Positions 42,662 through 51,216 of a stretch of DNA of 59,333 bases are shown piece after piece. Under the pieces are notes generated by a model, which had not been told where the DNA came from, ran no database searches, and worked only from the letters and a program-made list of their open reading frames with translations. Position 1 is the stretch's first letter; each line of letters starts with the position of its first letter. The stretch comes from Bernardetia sp. (GTDB taxonomy: Bacteria; Bacteroidota; Bacteroidia; Cytophagales; Bernardetiaceae), in the NCBI GenBank assembly GCA_020630575.1, contig JAHDBD010000029.1, positions 1 to 59,333 on the forward strand, in the 5' to 3' direction. The position numbers and the translations under genes were made by a program.

Positions 42662-43966
42662 ATGAAAGCAGGAAGCATAATAAAGTCTTGGAATAGAGGA
42701 GATGGGCCTCGTACAGGTTATTACGCAGAAGACCAAGATGATAAAGTAATTTTTTTAAGAGTAAATAATTTAAAAAATAATACTATTGAGTTAAAGAATG
42801 TAAAATATATTCACAGGAAAATCCATGAAACAAAACTAAGACGTACACAAGTAACAAAGGGAAATGTAGTTTTTGCAATTAGTGGAACAAAAAATAATTT
42901 GGGTACTGTATCTGTAATTCCTAATTCTATTGAAGAAGCAAACCTAAACTCTGCTCTTGTTAGATTAGATTTAGATGATTCAATTATTGATAAATATTTC
43001 TTTTGTATCTTATTTAGCTTACCATTTATTCGTAAACAAATAGAATTTATAGGTAAAGGAGCTGCTCAAAATAATTTGAATAGTAATGAAATAGCTAGTA
43101 TTTTAATTCCAAATTTATCTCTTGAAAAGCAAAGAGAAATAATTGATTTTTATGATTTAGCAAATCAAAAAAAACAAGAAAAAGAAGCAGAAGCAAAACG
43201 ACTTTTAGAAAGTATTGATGAGTATTTATTAGAAAAATTAGGAATTGAATTACCACAAGAAAAAGAAGCTAAAAAAATATTTTTTACTTCTTTAAAGACT
43301 ATTCAAGGAAAACGACTTGACCCTTTTTATTATTCAGATAAGTTTGATGATTTAAAGACTAAAACAGGTAAAAGTAATTATGAATATGTGAAATTAAAAG
43401 AAATTGCTACTCATATAAATAGTGGAAAAACACCTGCAACTTCTAGTTATTCAAATACAATTAAAGAATTTCCTATTGTAAAAGCAGGTAGTTACACTCA
43501 AGATGAAATTAATTTAAAAAAAGTTGGATTTTCCATTAAAAAACAACCTTACGAAATATCTAAATATGATATTTTTATATTATCAGCAGCACATCAAGCT
43601 GAATATGTAGGAAGGCAAATTAAAATATTAATGGAGAAGCCAGATGTTCAAACTTCTTTTGTAGGAGAATTAATTAGAATTACAACGAATGATGAGAAGT
43701 GTAATCCTATTTATCTATTTACTTTATTGAAACTAAATTATTTCAAAGATTTAATAAATAGAGAAAAAACAGGGCAAACTTCACATATTTATTCTAAAGA
43801 TATAAAGCATATTAAAATACCTCTTCCACCTTTAGAAGTTCAAAATGAAATAGCAAATTATATTTTAGATTTGAGTAGCCGTGCGAAGGAATTGGAAAGA
43901 GAAGCAAAGGATATTCTAAAGTCAGCCAAAAAAGAAGTAGAAAAAATGATTTTAGGAGAGGAATAA
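42662..43966 (+). CDS. Specificity subunit (HsdS-like), true N-terminus probably upstream
   Basis: 434 aa from the first ATG. Two target-recognition domains separated and followed by helical spacers (KQREIIDFYDLANQKKQEKE near 155 and EVQNEIANYILDLSSRAKEL near 400) typical of HsdS. In-frame sequence before the ATG reads RRAIEERIDSYFFKKSFTDL, which looks like the genuine start of such a subunit, yet there is no ATG, GTG or TTG back to the stop at 42500. It could be made as a -1 frameshift fusion to the methylase, or from a rare CTG start near 42548. Confidence 0.8.
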   Translation: MKAGSIIKSWNRGDGPRTGYYAEDQDDKVIFLRVNNLKNNTIELKNVKYIHRKIHETKLRRTQVTKGNVVFAISGTKNNLGTVSVIPNSIEEANLNSALVRLDLDDSIIDKYFFCILFSLPFIRKQIEFIGKGAAQNNLNSNEIASILIPNLSLEKQREIIDFYDLANQKKQEKEAEAKRLLESIDEYLLEKLGIELPQEKEAKKIFFTSLKTIQGKRLDPFYYSDKFDDLKTKTGKSNYEYVKLKEIATHINSGKTPATSSYSNTIKEFPIVKAGSYTQDEINLKKVGFSIKKQPYEISKYDIFILSAAHQAEYVGRQIKILMEKPDVQTSFVGELIRITTNDEKCNPIYLFTLLKLNYFKDLINREKTGQTSHIYSKDIKHIKIPLPPLEVQNEIANYILDLSSRAKELEREAKDILKSAKKEVEKMILGEE

Positions 43967-43967
43967 C

Positions 43968-44005
43968 AAAAAAAGCCGTTAGTTTATAGATTAACGGCTT
44001 TTTTA
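43968..44005. terminator. Bidirectional terminator between convergent genes
   Basis: AAAAGCCGTTA pairs with TAACGGCTTTT around a 10-base loop. Confidence 0.85.
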
Positions 44006-44008
44006 TTT

Positions 44009-44347
44009 TTATAGATTATCAAAATTAATCCTCTTCACTTTATCTTCTTTTGTAATCTCAAAGATTTTAGTTCTAGGAAGATAATCCTCAATATTTCCCA
44101 GTTCATAAACTCCAGTAGGAGGATTTTCTAGGGTAAGACCATCATCTATTACATCATAGTAACCACCATTGATAAATAGAACAGAACCTTCTATATCATC
44201 ATCTTTTAAGAAATAATCTATTTGATGTGATTTAATGGGTTCTCTACCTACTTCTATTACTACAGAGTTATTGTTTTTTTCTTCTATCAATAAGTAGGAT
44301 AAAACAGCCGTTGAAAAGGCTAAAATTAAGATGAGTAGATGTTTCAT
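44009..44347 (-). CDS. Small membrane-anchored protein of the element backbone, element 2
   Basis: 112 aa. N-terminal membrane segment (LLILILAFSTAVLSYLL) and a soluble domain nearly identical to that of 8793-9155 (INGGYYDVIDDGLTLENPPT, YLPRTKIFEITKEDKVKRI). The difference lies in the linker (residues about 22-50). Shared by both elements downstream of unrelated restriction genes, so it is a backbone gene. Function unknown. Confidence 0.75.
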   Translation of the reverse strand: MKHLLILILAFSTAVLSYLLIEEKNNNSVVIEVGREPIKSHQIDYFLKDDDIEGSVLFINGGYYDVIDDGLTLENPPTGVYELGNIEDYLPRTKIFEITKEDKVKRINFDNL

Positions 44348-44408
44348 AGTTTTTTATGGATTATAATTAGATTAGTTGCAATTAAAATAAACAAAAAATA
44401 GAATACAA

Positions 44409-44448
44409 AAAAATCCTTCAAAATTTTAGTTTTGAAGGATTTTTTTTG
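44409..44448. terminator. Terminator of the type VI cassette
   Basis: ATCCTTCAAAA (44413-44423) pairs with TTTTGAAGGAT (44430-44440). The surrounding DNA resembles 48270-48341 on the other side of the cassette, suggesting flanking duplication. Confidence 0.75.
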
Positions 44449-44475
44449 ATACTTACACACTTTATGAGTATTTAT

Positions 44476-45549
44476 TCAAAACTCCACCTCCACCTCTTTA
44501 CCATCTTCTTCCATACGGTAACGCTTATTTCCTCGCATATAATAGCGAAAATTACCACGCTCTAAATACCATACTCCTCTCTCCCCTATTCGGATGTCCT
44601 TGTACATTTGACTATGTAGTACCTCTCCTTTCTTATCAAAGGTATAAGTAGAGATAAGTTCTCCTCGCCTATCAAAATAAGAGGCTACTTTAGGAACAGG
44701 TGTAGGTTTGCCATTGGTAAGAGAATCTAAAAAAGACACTACTCGTATGCTTCTGAGTATTCCAGTAGAATAATACGAAGTAATCAGCCCTTTTTGATAA
44801 TCAGTAAGGCGAGCTAAGTTACCATTCGGATGAAACTCCTCTAAGGGATAACTCAAATCTTGTTTTCCGTTTTTAAAGTGGGTAATACGATAAACAGAGT
44901 ATTTCGTGCTATACGAATCTCGGTATATTTTTTCTATCCCTGTGCCATTTTTAAAGGTAGTTTGATAGAGTGTACTATCCTTATCTCCTTTTTTTATATA
45001 TACCCTATATGTACCCTCTCGTATCCCATTAGTATAATATTCTTCTATGGGGGCGAAATCATAAGAACTATATGCCCATTTTCCTTCTCTCAATCCTCTA
45101 AGGATAGTACCTTTTAAAGGAGATGAAAGCTTCTCCAAATCGTCTTTAGCAAAAGGATATGCTCTAGTACAGTCGCTATTTTTAGGTTTATGACAGCCCT
45201 CTTCATCAGCTATCACGTCATTATGAAAAGGTTTTTCATCTGTAGAAATAAAAGCATCTCCATGTATATATACTGAATCTCTAACTTTAGCCCAAGAAGC
45301 ATAATAATATCTATATACATTTTTTTCTCTGACTATATAATACTCCTTTTCAGTAGTAACAGGTAAATACACTGAACGACACGCTGTATCTTTATCAGAG
45401 TAGAAACAAGTATAAATACTATCACCTATATAGGAGTAGTACAAATTACGTTCTTTGGCATTAATAATTAGTGTATCTACTTCTTGAGCAATTCCTTGAA
45501 AAATGTTTATAAGAGCGAATAAAAGCAATAGACAAGTATTCCTAAGCAT
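44476..45549 (-). CDS. Exported MORN-repeat (YwqK-like) protein, probable immunity partner
   Basis: 357 aa. Signal peptide at 1-21 (LLLLFALINIFQGIAQ). The body has MORN-type repeats (EFHPNGNLARLTDYQKG, YYSTGILRSI, YYTNGIREGTYRVY) as in YwqK-family proteins often found beside toxins. Its ATG overlaps the stop of the protease gene by 8 bp, so the two are translationally coupled. Being periplasmic, it could neutralise a secreted protease. Immunity is inferred from order and location. Confidence 0.65.
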   Translation of the reverse strand: MLRNTCLLLLFALINIFQGIAQEVDTLIINAKERNLYYSYIGDSIYTCFYSDKDTACRSVYLPVTTEKEYYIVREKNVYRYYYASWAKVRDSVYIHGDAFISTDEKPFHNDVIADEEGCHKPKNSDCTRAYPFAKDDLEKLSSPLKGTILRGLREGKWAYSSYDFAPIEEYYTNGIREGTYRVYIKKGDKDSTLYQTTFKNGTGIEKIYRDSYSTKYSVYRITHFKNGKQDLSYPLEEFHPNGNLARLTDYQKGLITSYYSTGILRSIRVVSFLDSLTNGKPTPVPKVASYFDRRGELISTYTFDKKGEVLHSQMYKDIRIGERGVWYLERGNFRYYMRGNKRYRMEEDGKEVEVEF

Positions 45550-47245
45550 AATATTTAGAAACCTCCTCTTTCACTAATTTTGCTTGATAACGTTGAAAAT
45601 ATGTTTTATTATTATCATAATCCATATAGTTTTTAGTAGCTTCTTTTTTAATTCTCATATCACTACCTATAACAATTGCTTTTTCATATACTGCTTTTTT
45701 TAGCTTTTCTTTTGCTTTATCTAATATCTTTTTACTAGTCTCAATACCCTTTTCTGCCTCCTTGTAACTATCTTTTTCAGAGCTAGACATTGAGTCGTTA
45801 AGTGGATGTTCTGCCATATACTTTTTATCTTGTTCAATTTTTTTAGTATATGTGTCTATAGTTTCTTTCTCATATAAAACATCTTCTTTTATGTTCTTCA
45901 ATTTGCCTATTACAGTCTTTTTATCCTCTTCATCTTGTGAAATATCTTCGTCTTCTACAAAAGTATGCCCCAACCCTAGCATATGCCCCAGTTCGTGTAC
46001 ATATGTACCTTCATCTTCTATTCCTACATCACTTGTAGTGGTATAAATTACTACTCCTTGAAATTCAATAGGCAGTGTGCTTGATGCCCCTCCTACCGTG
46101 GTTTTAGGATTATATTGGTCAGTTACGAAAAGAATAGCTCCTTTATAAGAAGAGGTAGGGTCAAAACGTTCTTTATAAACGTCCATGATGTCATCTATAA
46201 TATCCTTGTCTAAAGTTCCTACTTCTTTATACTCAATGGGAACTGTTCCACCAGCGTGTCCTGTTGGTTTTGGTGCATTTTTATCTACGATTTCAACTGT
46301 ATCATAATGACCAGCTAACTTATCTTTCTTATCATTAGGGTCTATCAAAATATATTCCAGTTCAGGGTCTTTGGCAGGTTCAATGTTACACTTAATACCT
46401 GCTTGGGCAAATCGCTCATTTAATTTATTATCCTTTTCAGTAGCTTTCAAAGCCGTTTCACGAAGTGAAATAGCATTTTTCAGCTCAGCTTCTTTCTTTT
46501 TTATTGCATCCTTATTAGTAGAAGCAATCACAATAGGAATAATCCTAACTCCTAGTTCTACGATGTTATTGGCTTCCATCTCTATTTTTCCTACTTCTAT
46601 TCCTTTGTCATCTACTAAAATGATGTCTTGTGGAGTGCTAAAAGTAGTCAGAGCTTTAATGTATATTTTGCTATGACTTTTTCCGTTTTCTAATTTTTCT
46701 AAACGAATGTTATCATCTTGGTCTTTTCCCTTTGTAATTTCAAAGTTCTTATTCTTTTTAAAGGTAATATAGCCGTTTTTTCTCTCCTCTCCTTTCACTA
46801 AAAGTTTGACCTCTACCTTCACAGTTTCCCCCTCAGGCAAATTTATCCACGTAGGGATATAGTCCACTTCCTCTAATTTATCTTTCTTCTTTGCTGTTTC
46901 TAATTCAGCATCAACTGCTGTCTCTTTTACAAGTCCCTTCTCATTAATTTTTGTAGTAGCGTAAAGAGCTTTTATAAGTTCCTCTCTTTTATCTTCTGTG
47001 ATTCCATCTGAGATAAAAGTATTGGAAGTTTCATCAAAAATATGTGAAATCTCAGACGGCTTTACGTCTTGGAATCTCTCTATTTTTGCATCTTTTATTT
47101 CGCACCAGTCTATGCCATATCCACCCTTGAAATTTCCATCAGGTAAAACATAAGCGATAGTAAAGGTGGTTTTTTCAATTATATTAATAGAAATACTTTT
47201 CTTATATCCTATAGAAGGAGCTGTAAGAGTGAATATGTTAGGCAT
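45542..47245 (-). CDS. Metzincin-type zinc metalloprotease, candidate type VI effector
   Basis: 567 aa. The full metzincin zinc site HELGHMLGLGH (HExxHxxGxxH, about residues 412-422) with a Met-turn candidate NYMDY (about 543). The N-terminal ~230 residues are beta-rich (GNFKGGYGIDW ... VKVEVKLLVKG) and resemble adaptor domains of polymorphic toxins. No signal peptide, so export must use another route; the gene upstream encodes a TssD/Hcp-like tube protein. Most likely a protease delivered to neighbouring cells. Confidence 0.75.
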   Translation of the reverse strand: MPNIFTLTAPSIGYKKSISINIIEKTTFTIAYVLPDGNFKGGYGIDWCEIKDAKIERFQDVKPSEISHIFDETSNTFISDGITEDKREELIKALYATTKINEKGLVKETAVDAELETAKKKDKLEEVDYIPTWINLPEGETVKVEVKLLVKGEERKNGYITFKKNKNFEITKGKDQDDNIRLEKLENGKSHSKIYIKALTTFSTPQDIILVDDKGIEVGKIEMEANNIVELGVRIIPIVIASTNKDAIKKKEAELKNAISLRETALKATEKDNKLNERFAQAGIKCNIEPAKDPELEYILIDPNDKKDKLAGHYDTVEIVDKNAPKPTGHAGGTVPIEYKEVGTLDKDIIDDIMDVYKERFDPTSSYKGAILFVTDQYNPKTTVGGASSTLPIEFQGVVIYTTTSDVGIEDEGTYVHELGHMLGLGHTFVEDEDISQDEEDKKTVIGKLKNIKEDVLYEKETIDTYTKKIEQDKKYMAEHPLNDSMSSSEKDSYKEAEKGIETSKKILDKAKEKLKKAVYEKAIVIGSDMRIKKEATKNYMDYDNNKTYFQRYQAKLVKEEVSKYYA

Positions 47246-47274
47246 AATATTTTTTTATAAAGTAATAAAGTAGT

Positions 47275-47970
47275 TTAATTTTCAGGAGCAATAACTAGAA
47301 GTTCAATTTTGTCTTGTTCGCCCGTAATTTGATACTTATCTATTCGGTCATTCGGTAAGCGATTTCCTTTGTACTCAAAATCGTGGTTTTTATCAGCTAA
47401 ATCAATATCAATTGTTTTGCCTTCCATTCCTTCTGATTCTATCACTAAAGTAACATGCTGACCTACTTCAAAATCAGTTATTCGTGTTCCATCTTCTCCA
47501 ATTGCATAGTAATCTATAATTTTTCCTTCTTCTTCATTATTATTCAAAACAGTAACAGGCGCATTTGCACTCAAATCTGTTTTCTTCCAATAATGGTCTA
47601 AGACTTTGTAGCCATCATCAATCATAATCGCAGGTGTGAGATGAATAAGTGTTGTCATTGGTTCTCCATTTTGAGCATTAAAATTATTTTTGAAATGGAC
47701 ACAATGTACATCATAGAGTTCTATGATTCTACTTTTACTTGCTGCTGTAACAGGAGAAACTACAATTTTGACATGTTTAGTCATATCCGTAGCAATTGAC
47801 CATTGCATAAAACTTTGGTCTGAAGTAGTTTCGAAAATGATTTCAAAAACAGTTCCATTAGGTTTTCCCATGGGTTTGCCGTGTTCATCAACAGCTCTGT
47901 GAAAACGGAATTTGAAGTCAAGGATATTGATTTCCTTGTCTTCTATATACATTTTGGCTATTAAGCTCAT
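47275..47970 (-). CDS. TssD/Hcp-like type VI secretion tube protein with C-terminal extension
   Basis: 231 aa. The first ~130 residues follow the Bacteroidota TssD (Hcp) pattern: LIAKMYIEDKEINILDFKF, a GKPNGTVFEIIFET segment, QWSIA, and VHFKNNFNAQNGEPMTTLIH. The remaining ~100 residues form an extra beta domain (GQHVTLVIESEGMEGKTIDI) like those that link effectors. Extended Hcp proteins carry their effector through the secretion machine. No other secretion genes are present, so it would rely on a host system. Confidence 0.75.
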   Translation of the reverse strand: MSLIAKMYIEDKEINILDFKFRFHRAVDEHGKPMGKPNGTVFEIIFETTSDQSFMQWSIATDMTKHVKIVVSPVTAASKSRIIELYDVHCVHFKNNFNAQNGEPMTTLIHLTPAIMIDDGYKVLDHYWKKTDLSANAPVTVLNNNEEEGKIIDYYAIGEDGTRITDFEVGQHVTLVIESEGMEGKTIDIDLADKNHDFEYKGNRLPNDRIDKYQITGEQDKIELLVIAPEN

Positions 47971-48156
47971 TTTTCAATGGTATTAAGGAACGTAAAAGTT
48001 GTATTTTTCTGTAAAAATAGAATTAATCATTTACTAAAGCAATAAAAAATTACATTAATGCTATTTTTTTAACATTAGATTCATTTTTTATTAGTTGATA
48101 GAATAAATTAATACTCATAACTCAAAAAAGTGCTATACTGATTTACTATACTTACT

Positions 48157-48264
48157 AGATAAAGTACAGACAAAATACAGATAAAAATAGATAAAGTACA
48201 GATAAAACACAGACAGAAATAGATAAATACAGATAAAAAAAGATAAACCACAGACAAAACACAC
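48157..48264. repeat. Degenerate 32-bp tandem repeats, element 2
   Basis: Units 48157-48188 and 48189-48220 differ at few positions, then shorter copies follow. The motifs AGATAAAGTACAGA and ACAGATAAAA repeat the words of the 9169-9276 array. Rest of the gap 47971-48351: AT-rich, no gene seen. Confidence 0.75.
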
Positions 48265-48305
48265 ACTAATTACAATTCAAATAGATAAAAAACAGATATA
48301 AAACT

Positions 48306-48341
48306 AAAAAAGCCTTCAAATTTACAGTTTTGAAAGCTTTT
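48306..48341. terminator. Terminator beyond the replication-type operon
   Basis: AAGCCTTCAAA pairs imperfectly with TTTGAAAGCTT around a short loop. Confidence 0.6.
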
Positions 48342-48351
48342 GTGTGGTTAA

Positions 48352-48918
48352 TTATTTACTATTTACAGTAAAGTGAATCATTTTGAGACGAAAGTTGAGC
48401 ATACTTTCAAGAAATTCAGAATTACATCGTTCGAACTCTGTTTTGATTTTTTCATATTCGGTATCTGTGATTTCCATACCATTTGAGATATAACATTCTT
48501 CTACTGCATCAAGAGCTATTCTGATTTCTTGTTCTGAAGCAAACTCTTCTTTTGGTTCTTCGTAGGCATCACTTGTTTCGCTGACCGTAGGAAAATGAGT
48601 AGGATTTGATTTTGGAACTGCATGCTTCCAAATAACACTATTTTCATATCTGTCAATGATTATAGCCGTTTTGAGAGTCGTTTTGTATTTGACTTGAAAC
48701 TTGATAGGATTATTAATAATATCTTGTACAAGAGCTTTAAAATAGGCTATTACTTTATCTGGAGTATGGTCATAGAATTGAGCATACAATGAACGGTTTT
48801 TATCGACAAATGCTCCTTCGCTATCTTGTTCTTGTTCATTGAAGTATAGCTTCAATTTAAAGCGACAAGGAACTCTATTTTTATTGTTCGGAATGCGAGA
48901 ATATTGTTGTGTATTCAT
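48352..48918 (-). CDS. Unrecognised protein, last gene of the element 2 leftward operon
   Basis: 188 aa. Beta-rich N-terminal half (RFKLKLYFNEQEQDS ... ALVQDIINNPIKFQVKYKTT) and a helical acidic C-terminal half. Lies beyond the iteron region 49180-49327 in the place that the 333-aa gene takes in element 1. Possibly the same role with little sequence similarity left. Confidence 0.55.
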   Translation of the reverse strand: MNTQQYSRIPNNKNRVPCRFKLKLYFNEQEQDSEGAFVDKNRSLYAQFYDHTPDKVIAYFKALVQDIINNPIKFQVKYKTTLKTAIIIDRYENSVIWKHAVPKSNPTHFPTVSETSDAYEEPKEEFASEQEIRIALDAVEECYISNGMEITDTEYEKIKTEFERCNSEFLESMLNFRLKMIHFTVNSK

Positions 48919-49179
48919 AATTTTTGTTGTATATTTGTATTGAGGCTCTGCTGGAGAGCAACCTCAAACTCAAGGCTAATTTTGTGATTTATTTTGCAAT
49001 TTAGTTGGGCAAATCTTGCTGATACGTCAGTAAGATTTTTTTTTGTCTAATTTTTCGGAACACATCGGTTATTTTTTCCTCTGTATTTCAAAGCGCAGCA
49101 CTTTTTTTCTCTATCTCATTTTGGCTTTTTTCTTTCTCTGTTTTTCTTTGTCCCCCCATTAGCCAGAGGAAATAAACTC

Positions 49180-49327
49180 TTTCTATGTAGTTTCTTTATA
49201 CAGATATTCTAGTTCCAAGTGTATTTCTTTCTCTGTTTTTGAACCATCTCTCACAATTCGGAAAAATTTACCGACTTTACATGTATTTCTATGTAATTTC
49301 TATATACAGAGAAATATTACATAGAAA
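49180..49327. repeat. Candidate origin: 25-bp direct repeats and 12-bp inverted repeat
   Basis: TTTCTATGTARTTTCTWTATACAGA occurs at 49180-49204 and 49286-49310. TTTCTATGTAAT (49286-49297) is inverted as ATTACATAGAAA (49316-49327). The whole gap 48919-49452 has no gene and is very AT-rich. It follows the initiator-like gene 49453-50157, as 13504-13581 follows 13693-14190. Confidence 0.6.
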
Positions 49328-49452
49328 CACTATAATAGTGGTATTTTTTTCCGTATTATTCATTTTTGATGCTTTTTTTAGGGTGTTCTTTATAGGGTTG
49401 CTTTTTGGCAACTTTTAAAAATTTTAGAAAAACAAGACTTCTGTTTTAAGGC

Positions 49453-50157
49453 TTAAAAAACGTGTTGTACGGACACTCTTTCGCCAAAATAAGAACTAAG
49501 TAAACGATTATAGATAGTGCAAACTGGACTGTTTCTGATGCCTTCAAAGGCATCTTTTGGACACTTAATAGTAAGTCTATTTGTAGCGTGTAAGTAGGAT
49601 TCAAAAGAGAACTTTTTTAGAAGCTCTTTATGCTCCTGTGCAACTCCTTCAATACTCATAAGGTCTTTAAGAAGTGTATGAAATTTTTGTGCTTGTGGGA
49701 TTATCTTTGTAGTTGCTTCTACAATGGTTATTCCCTCGTAGGTTTTTAGATGTTCGATGTCTAAAAAGATAGAGAAGTTGAACCATTTACGGTAAACATC
49801 TTGCTCTTTTTTTGGCTTGAACATAAAGCCAGCTTTACACAATTTTTTGATATGATTGCGTATTGTTTTTTCGGATTTTGCATTACGCTGTGTAGCTATT
49901 GATTGATTGTTTGTAACTAGAACAGCGTACTTTTTGCCATTTGTCCATGTGATGATTTTAGTATCTGGACTTTTATCTTTCCGTAGTCGAACAAAAGTAT
50001 CATAGATAAATAATAGGGTAGCCTGTTCATTACTGTTTATCGCTTCCCCTACCTTTTTGTCTTCGTTGTAGACTTCTAGCTTATCCAGCAGACTACGGTG
50101 CATTTTTTCGTAACCAATAGGTGTGGGTTTATTGACTGATAATTGTGCTTGATTCAT
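49453..50157 (-). CDS. Winged-helix protein, probable replication initiator of element 2
   Basis: 234 aa, basic. A helix-turn-helix with ATQRNAKSEKTIRNHIKKLC (about 93-112) and a following wing (AGFMFKPKKEQD ... KWFNFSIFLD). N-terminal helices (to about 75) may dimerise. Such winged-helix proteins start replication in Bacteroidota plasmids and integrative elements. The repeats just downstream (49180-49327) are its likely target. Its ATG overlaps the stop of the previous gene (ATGA). Confidence 0.6.
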   Translation of the reverse strand: MNQAQLSVNKPTPIGYEKMHRSLLDKLEVYNEDKKVGEAINSNEQATLLFIYDTFVRLRKDKSPDTKIITWTNGKKYAVLVTNNQSIATQRNAKSEKTIRNHIKKLCKAGFMFKPKKEQDVYRKWFNFSIFLDIEHLKTYEGITIVEATTKIIPQAQKFHTLLKDLMSIEGVAQEHKELLKKFSFESYLHATNRLTIKCPKDAFEGIRNSPVCTIYNRLLSSYFGERVSVQHVF

Positions 50158-50462
50158 TTTTTTGAGTATTTAGTTGGATGTGTTTTTCTATCATTTTCTT
50201 TATCTTTCTTATGATTAATGACTTTAATTTCTCGTTTCAGTTTCTTTATACTTTCCTGTGCAATGAACCTATATGGAGCATTGTCATTTGAACAATATAA
50301 AAAACCGATTTGTCCATCTTCATTTACAAAAACACTGATATTTCTTTTATATGCTCTGTCTTTGTTGTACTGCTTTGTTTCTGCATCAAGTTTGTGTAGC
50401 TCTATCAGTTCTTGTAGAACAGGAGCTAGTATTTCTTTTAGTTTGTTTTCTATTTTTGACAT
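50154..50462 (-). CDS. Unrecognised small protein coupled to the initiator
   Basis: 102 aa. N-terminal amphipathic helix (LKEILAPVLQELIELHKL), a central beta part, and a very basic C-terminus (KKDKENDRKTHPTKYSKK). Translation is coupled to the downstream initiator gene by a 4-bp overlap. Confidence 0.55.
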   Translation of the reverse strand: MSKIENKLKEILAPVLQELIELHKLDAETKQYNKDRAYKRNISVFVNEDGQIGFLYCSNDNAPYRFIAQESIKKLKREIKVINHKKDKENDRKTHPTKYSKK

Positions 50463-50473
50463 CGGTCATAGGT

Positions 50474-50626
50474 TTAGTAAGAATTAAATGAAGTATCTGT
50501 ATTTATATTTCCTTGTTCATCTATGTAGTAATCAAATAATTCATGACATTCTTCACAAACGACAGTATCAGCTTCTTCTTCTAAGATATTTTGCTCATTA
50601 CAGTATGGACATTCTACACTATACAT
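50474..50626 (-). CDS. 50-aa zinc-ribbon protein
   Basis: Starts MYSVECPYCNEQNILEEEAD; four cysteines (CPYC ... CEEC) form a zinc ribbon in the first ~33 residues, followed by a short acidic tail. An in-frame start at 50764 would read through a terminator and is rejected. Confidence 0.65.
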   Translation of the reverse strand: MYSVECPYCNEQNILEEEADTVVCEECHELFDYYIDEQGNINTDTSFNSY

Positions 50627-50664
50627 TAAGAGTAATTTTTGATTGTGATTAATTTGATTAAGAA

Positions 50665-50696
50665 AAAACCCTATCCCAAAAGAATAGGGATTTTTG
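50665..50696 (-). terminator. Terminator inside the leftward operon
   Basis: CCCTAT (50669-50674) pairs with ATAGGG (50684-50689), with A and T runs outside, between the 98-aa and zinc-ribbon genes. Confidence 0.65.
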
Positions 50697-50729
50697 AGAA
50701 TAAAGATTGCAAAACGTAGTTGCATTTTT

Positions 50730-51026
50730 CTAAGTATTAGGCATACGAACAACCGTATATCCATCTATCATTTTTGATTCTAATTCAGTAAAAGCTGGTT
50801 GAGCTAAAAAATTTCTAGCTACTGTTTTTGGCAAATTACTTTTAAAATCTTCTACAATTTCGTTTTTTTCATTTCTGATAACAGTACGAACATAGTTCTT
50901 TTTTCCTGTTGCAGATAGCCAAAATTCAGTAATTGCTGGAGCAAATTTATTAGCTATAATTTTATTCGTTGCAGCATTATTTGTATTCGCTGCTACTGGT
51001 TCTGGAGTTTGGGTTTGAGTATCCAT
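50730..51026 (-). CDS. Unrecognised small protein downstream of the CCGTTA cluster
   Basis: 98 aa. Ala/Asn/Thr-rich start (PEPVAANTNNAATNKI), then a mixed domain (VRTVIRNEKNEIVEDFKS). Its expression probably depends on the repeat cluster 51069-51190 just upstream. Confidence 0.55.
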   Translation of the reverse strand: MDTQTQTPEPVAANTNNAATNKIIANKFAPAITEFWLSATGKKNYVRTVIRNEKNEIVEDFKSNLPKTVARNFLAQPAFTELESKMIDGYTVVRMPNT

Positions 51027-51068
51027 GATTTTTGTTTTTTTTAGTTGGGAATTGATTAAAAATACTGT

Positions 51069-51190
51069 GTAACGGTTAGTGAACGTTTGTGTAACGTTTT
51101 TGTAACGGCTAATTTTATCCGTTACATAGCCGTTACAAAATGCCGTTCTAGCCGTTCTAGCCGTTACTAGCCGTTACAGTTAGCCGTTAC
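51069..51190. repeat. TAGCCGTTAC iteron cluster with opposing copies
   Basis: TAGCCGTTAC is exact at 51127-51136, 51158-51167, 51168-51177 and 51181-51190, with TAGCCGTTC at 51149-51157 and TGCCGTTC at 51141. Inverted copies GTAACGGTTA and GTAACGGCTA lie at 51069-51078 and 51102-51111. The pair 51102-51111/51127-51136 can form a 10-bp hairpin. GC-rich against its surroundings. A regulator target or origin component. Confidence 0.75.
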
Positions 51191-51216
51191 ACCTTTTTTT
51201 ACTGAACATTTTTTTT

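Noticed and set aside
40359..43966. Classical type I restriction system
   Set aside because: There is no HsdR translocase; the methylase itself carries a PD-(D/E)XK domain, which fits a BcgI-like type IIB/IIG enzyme better.
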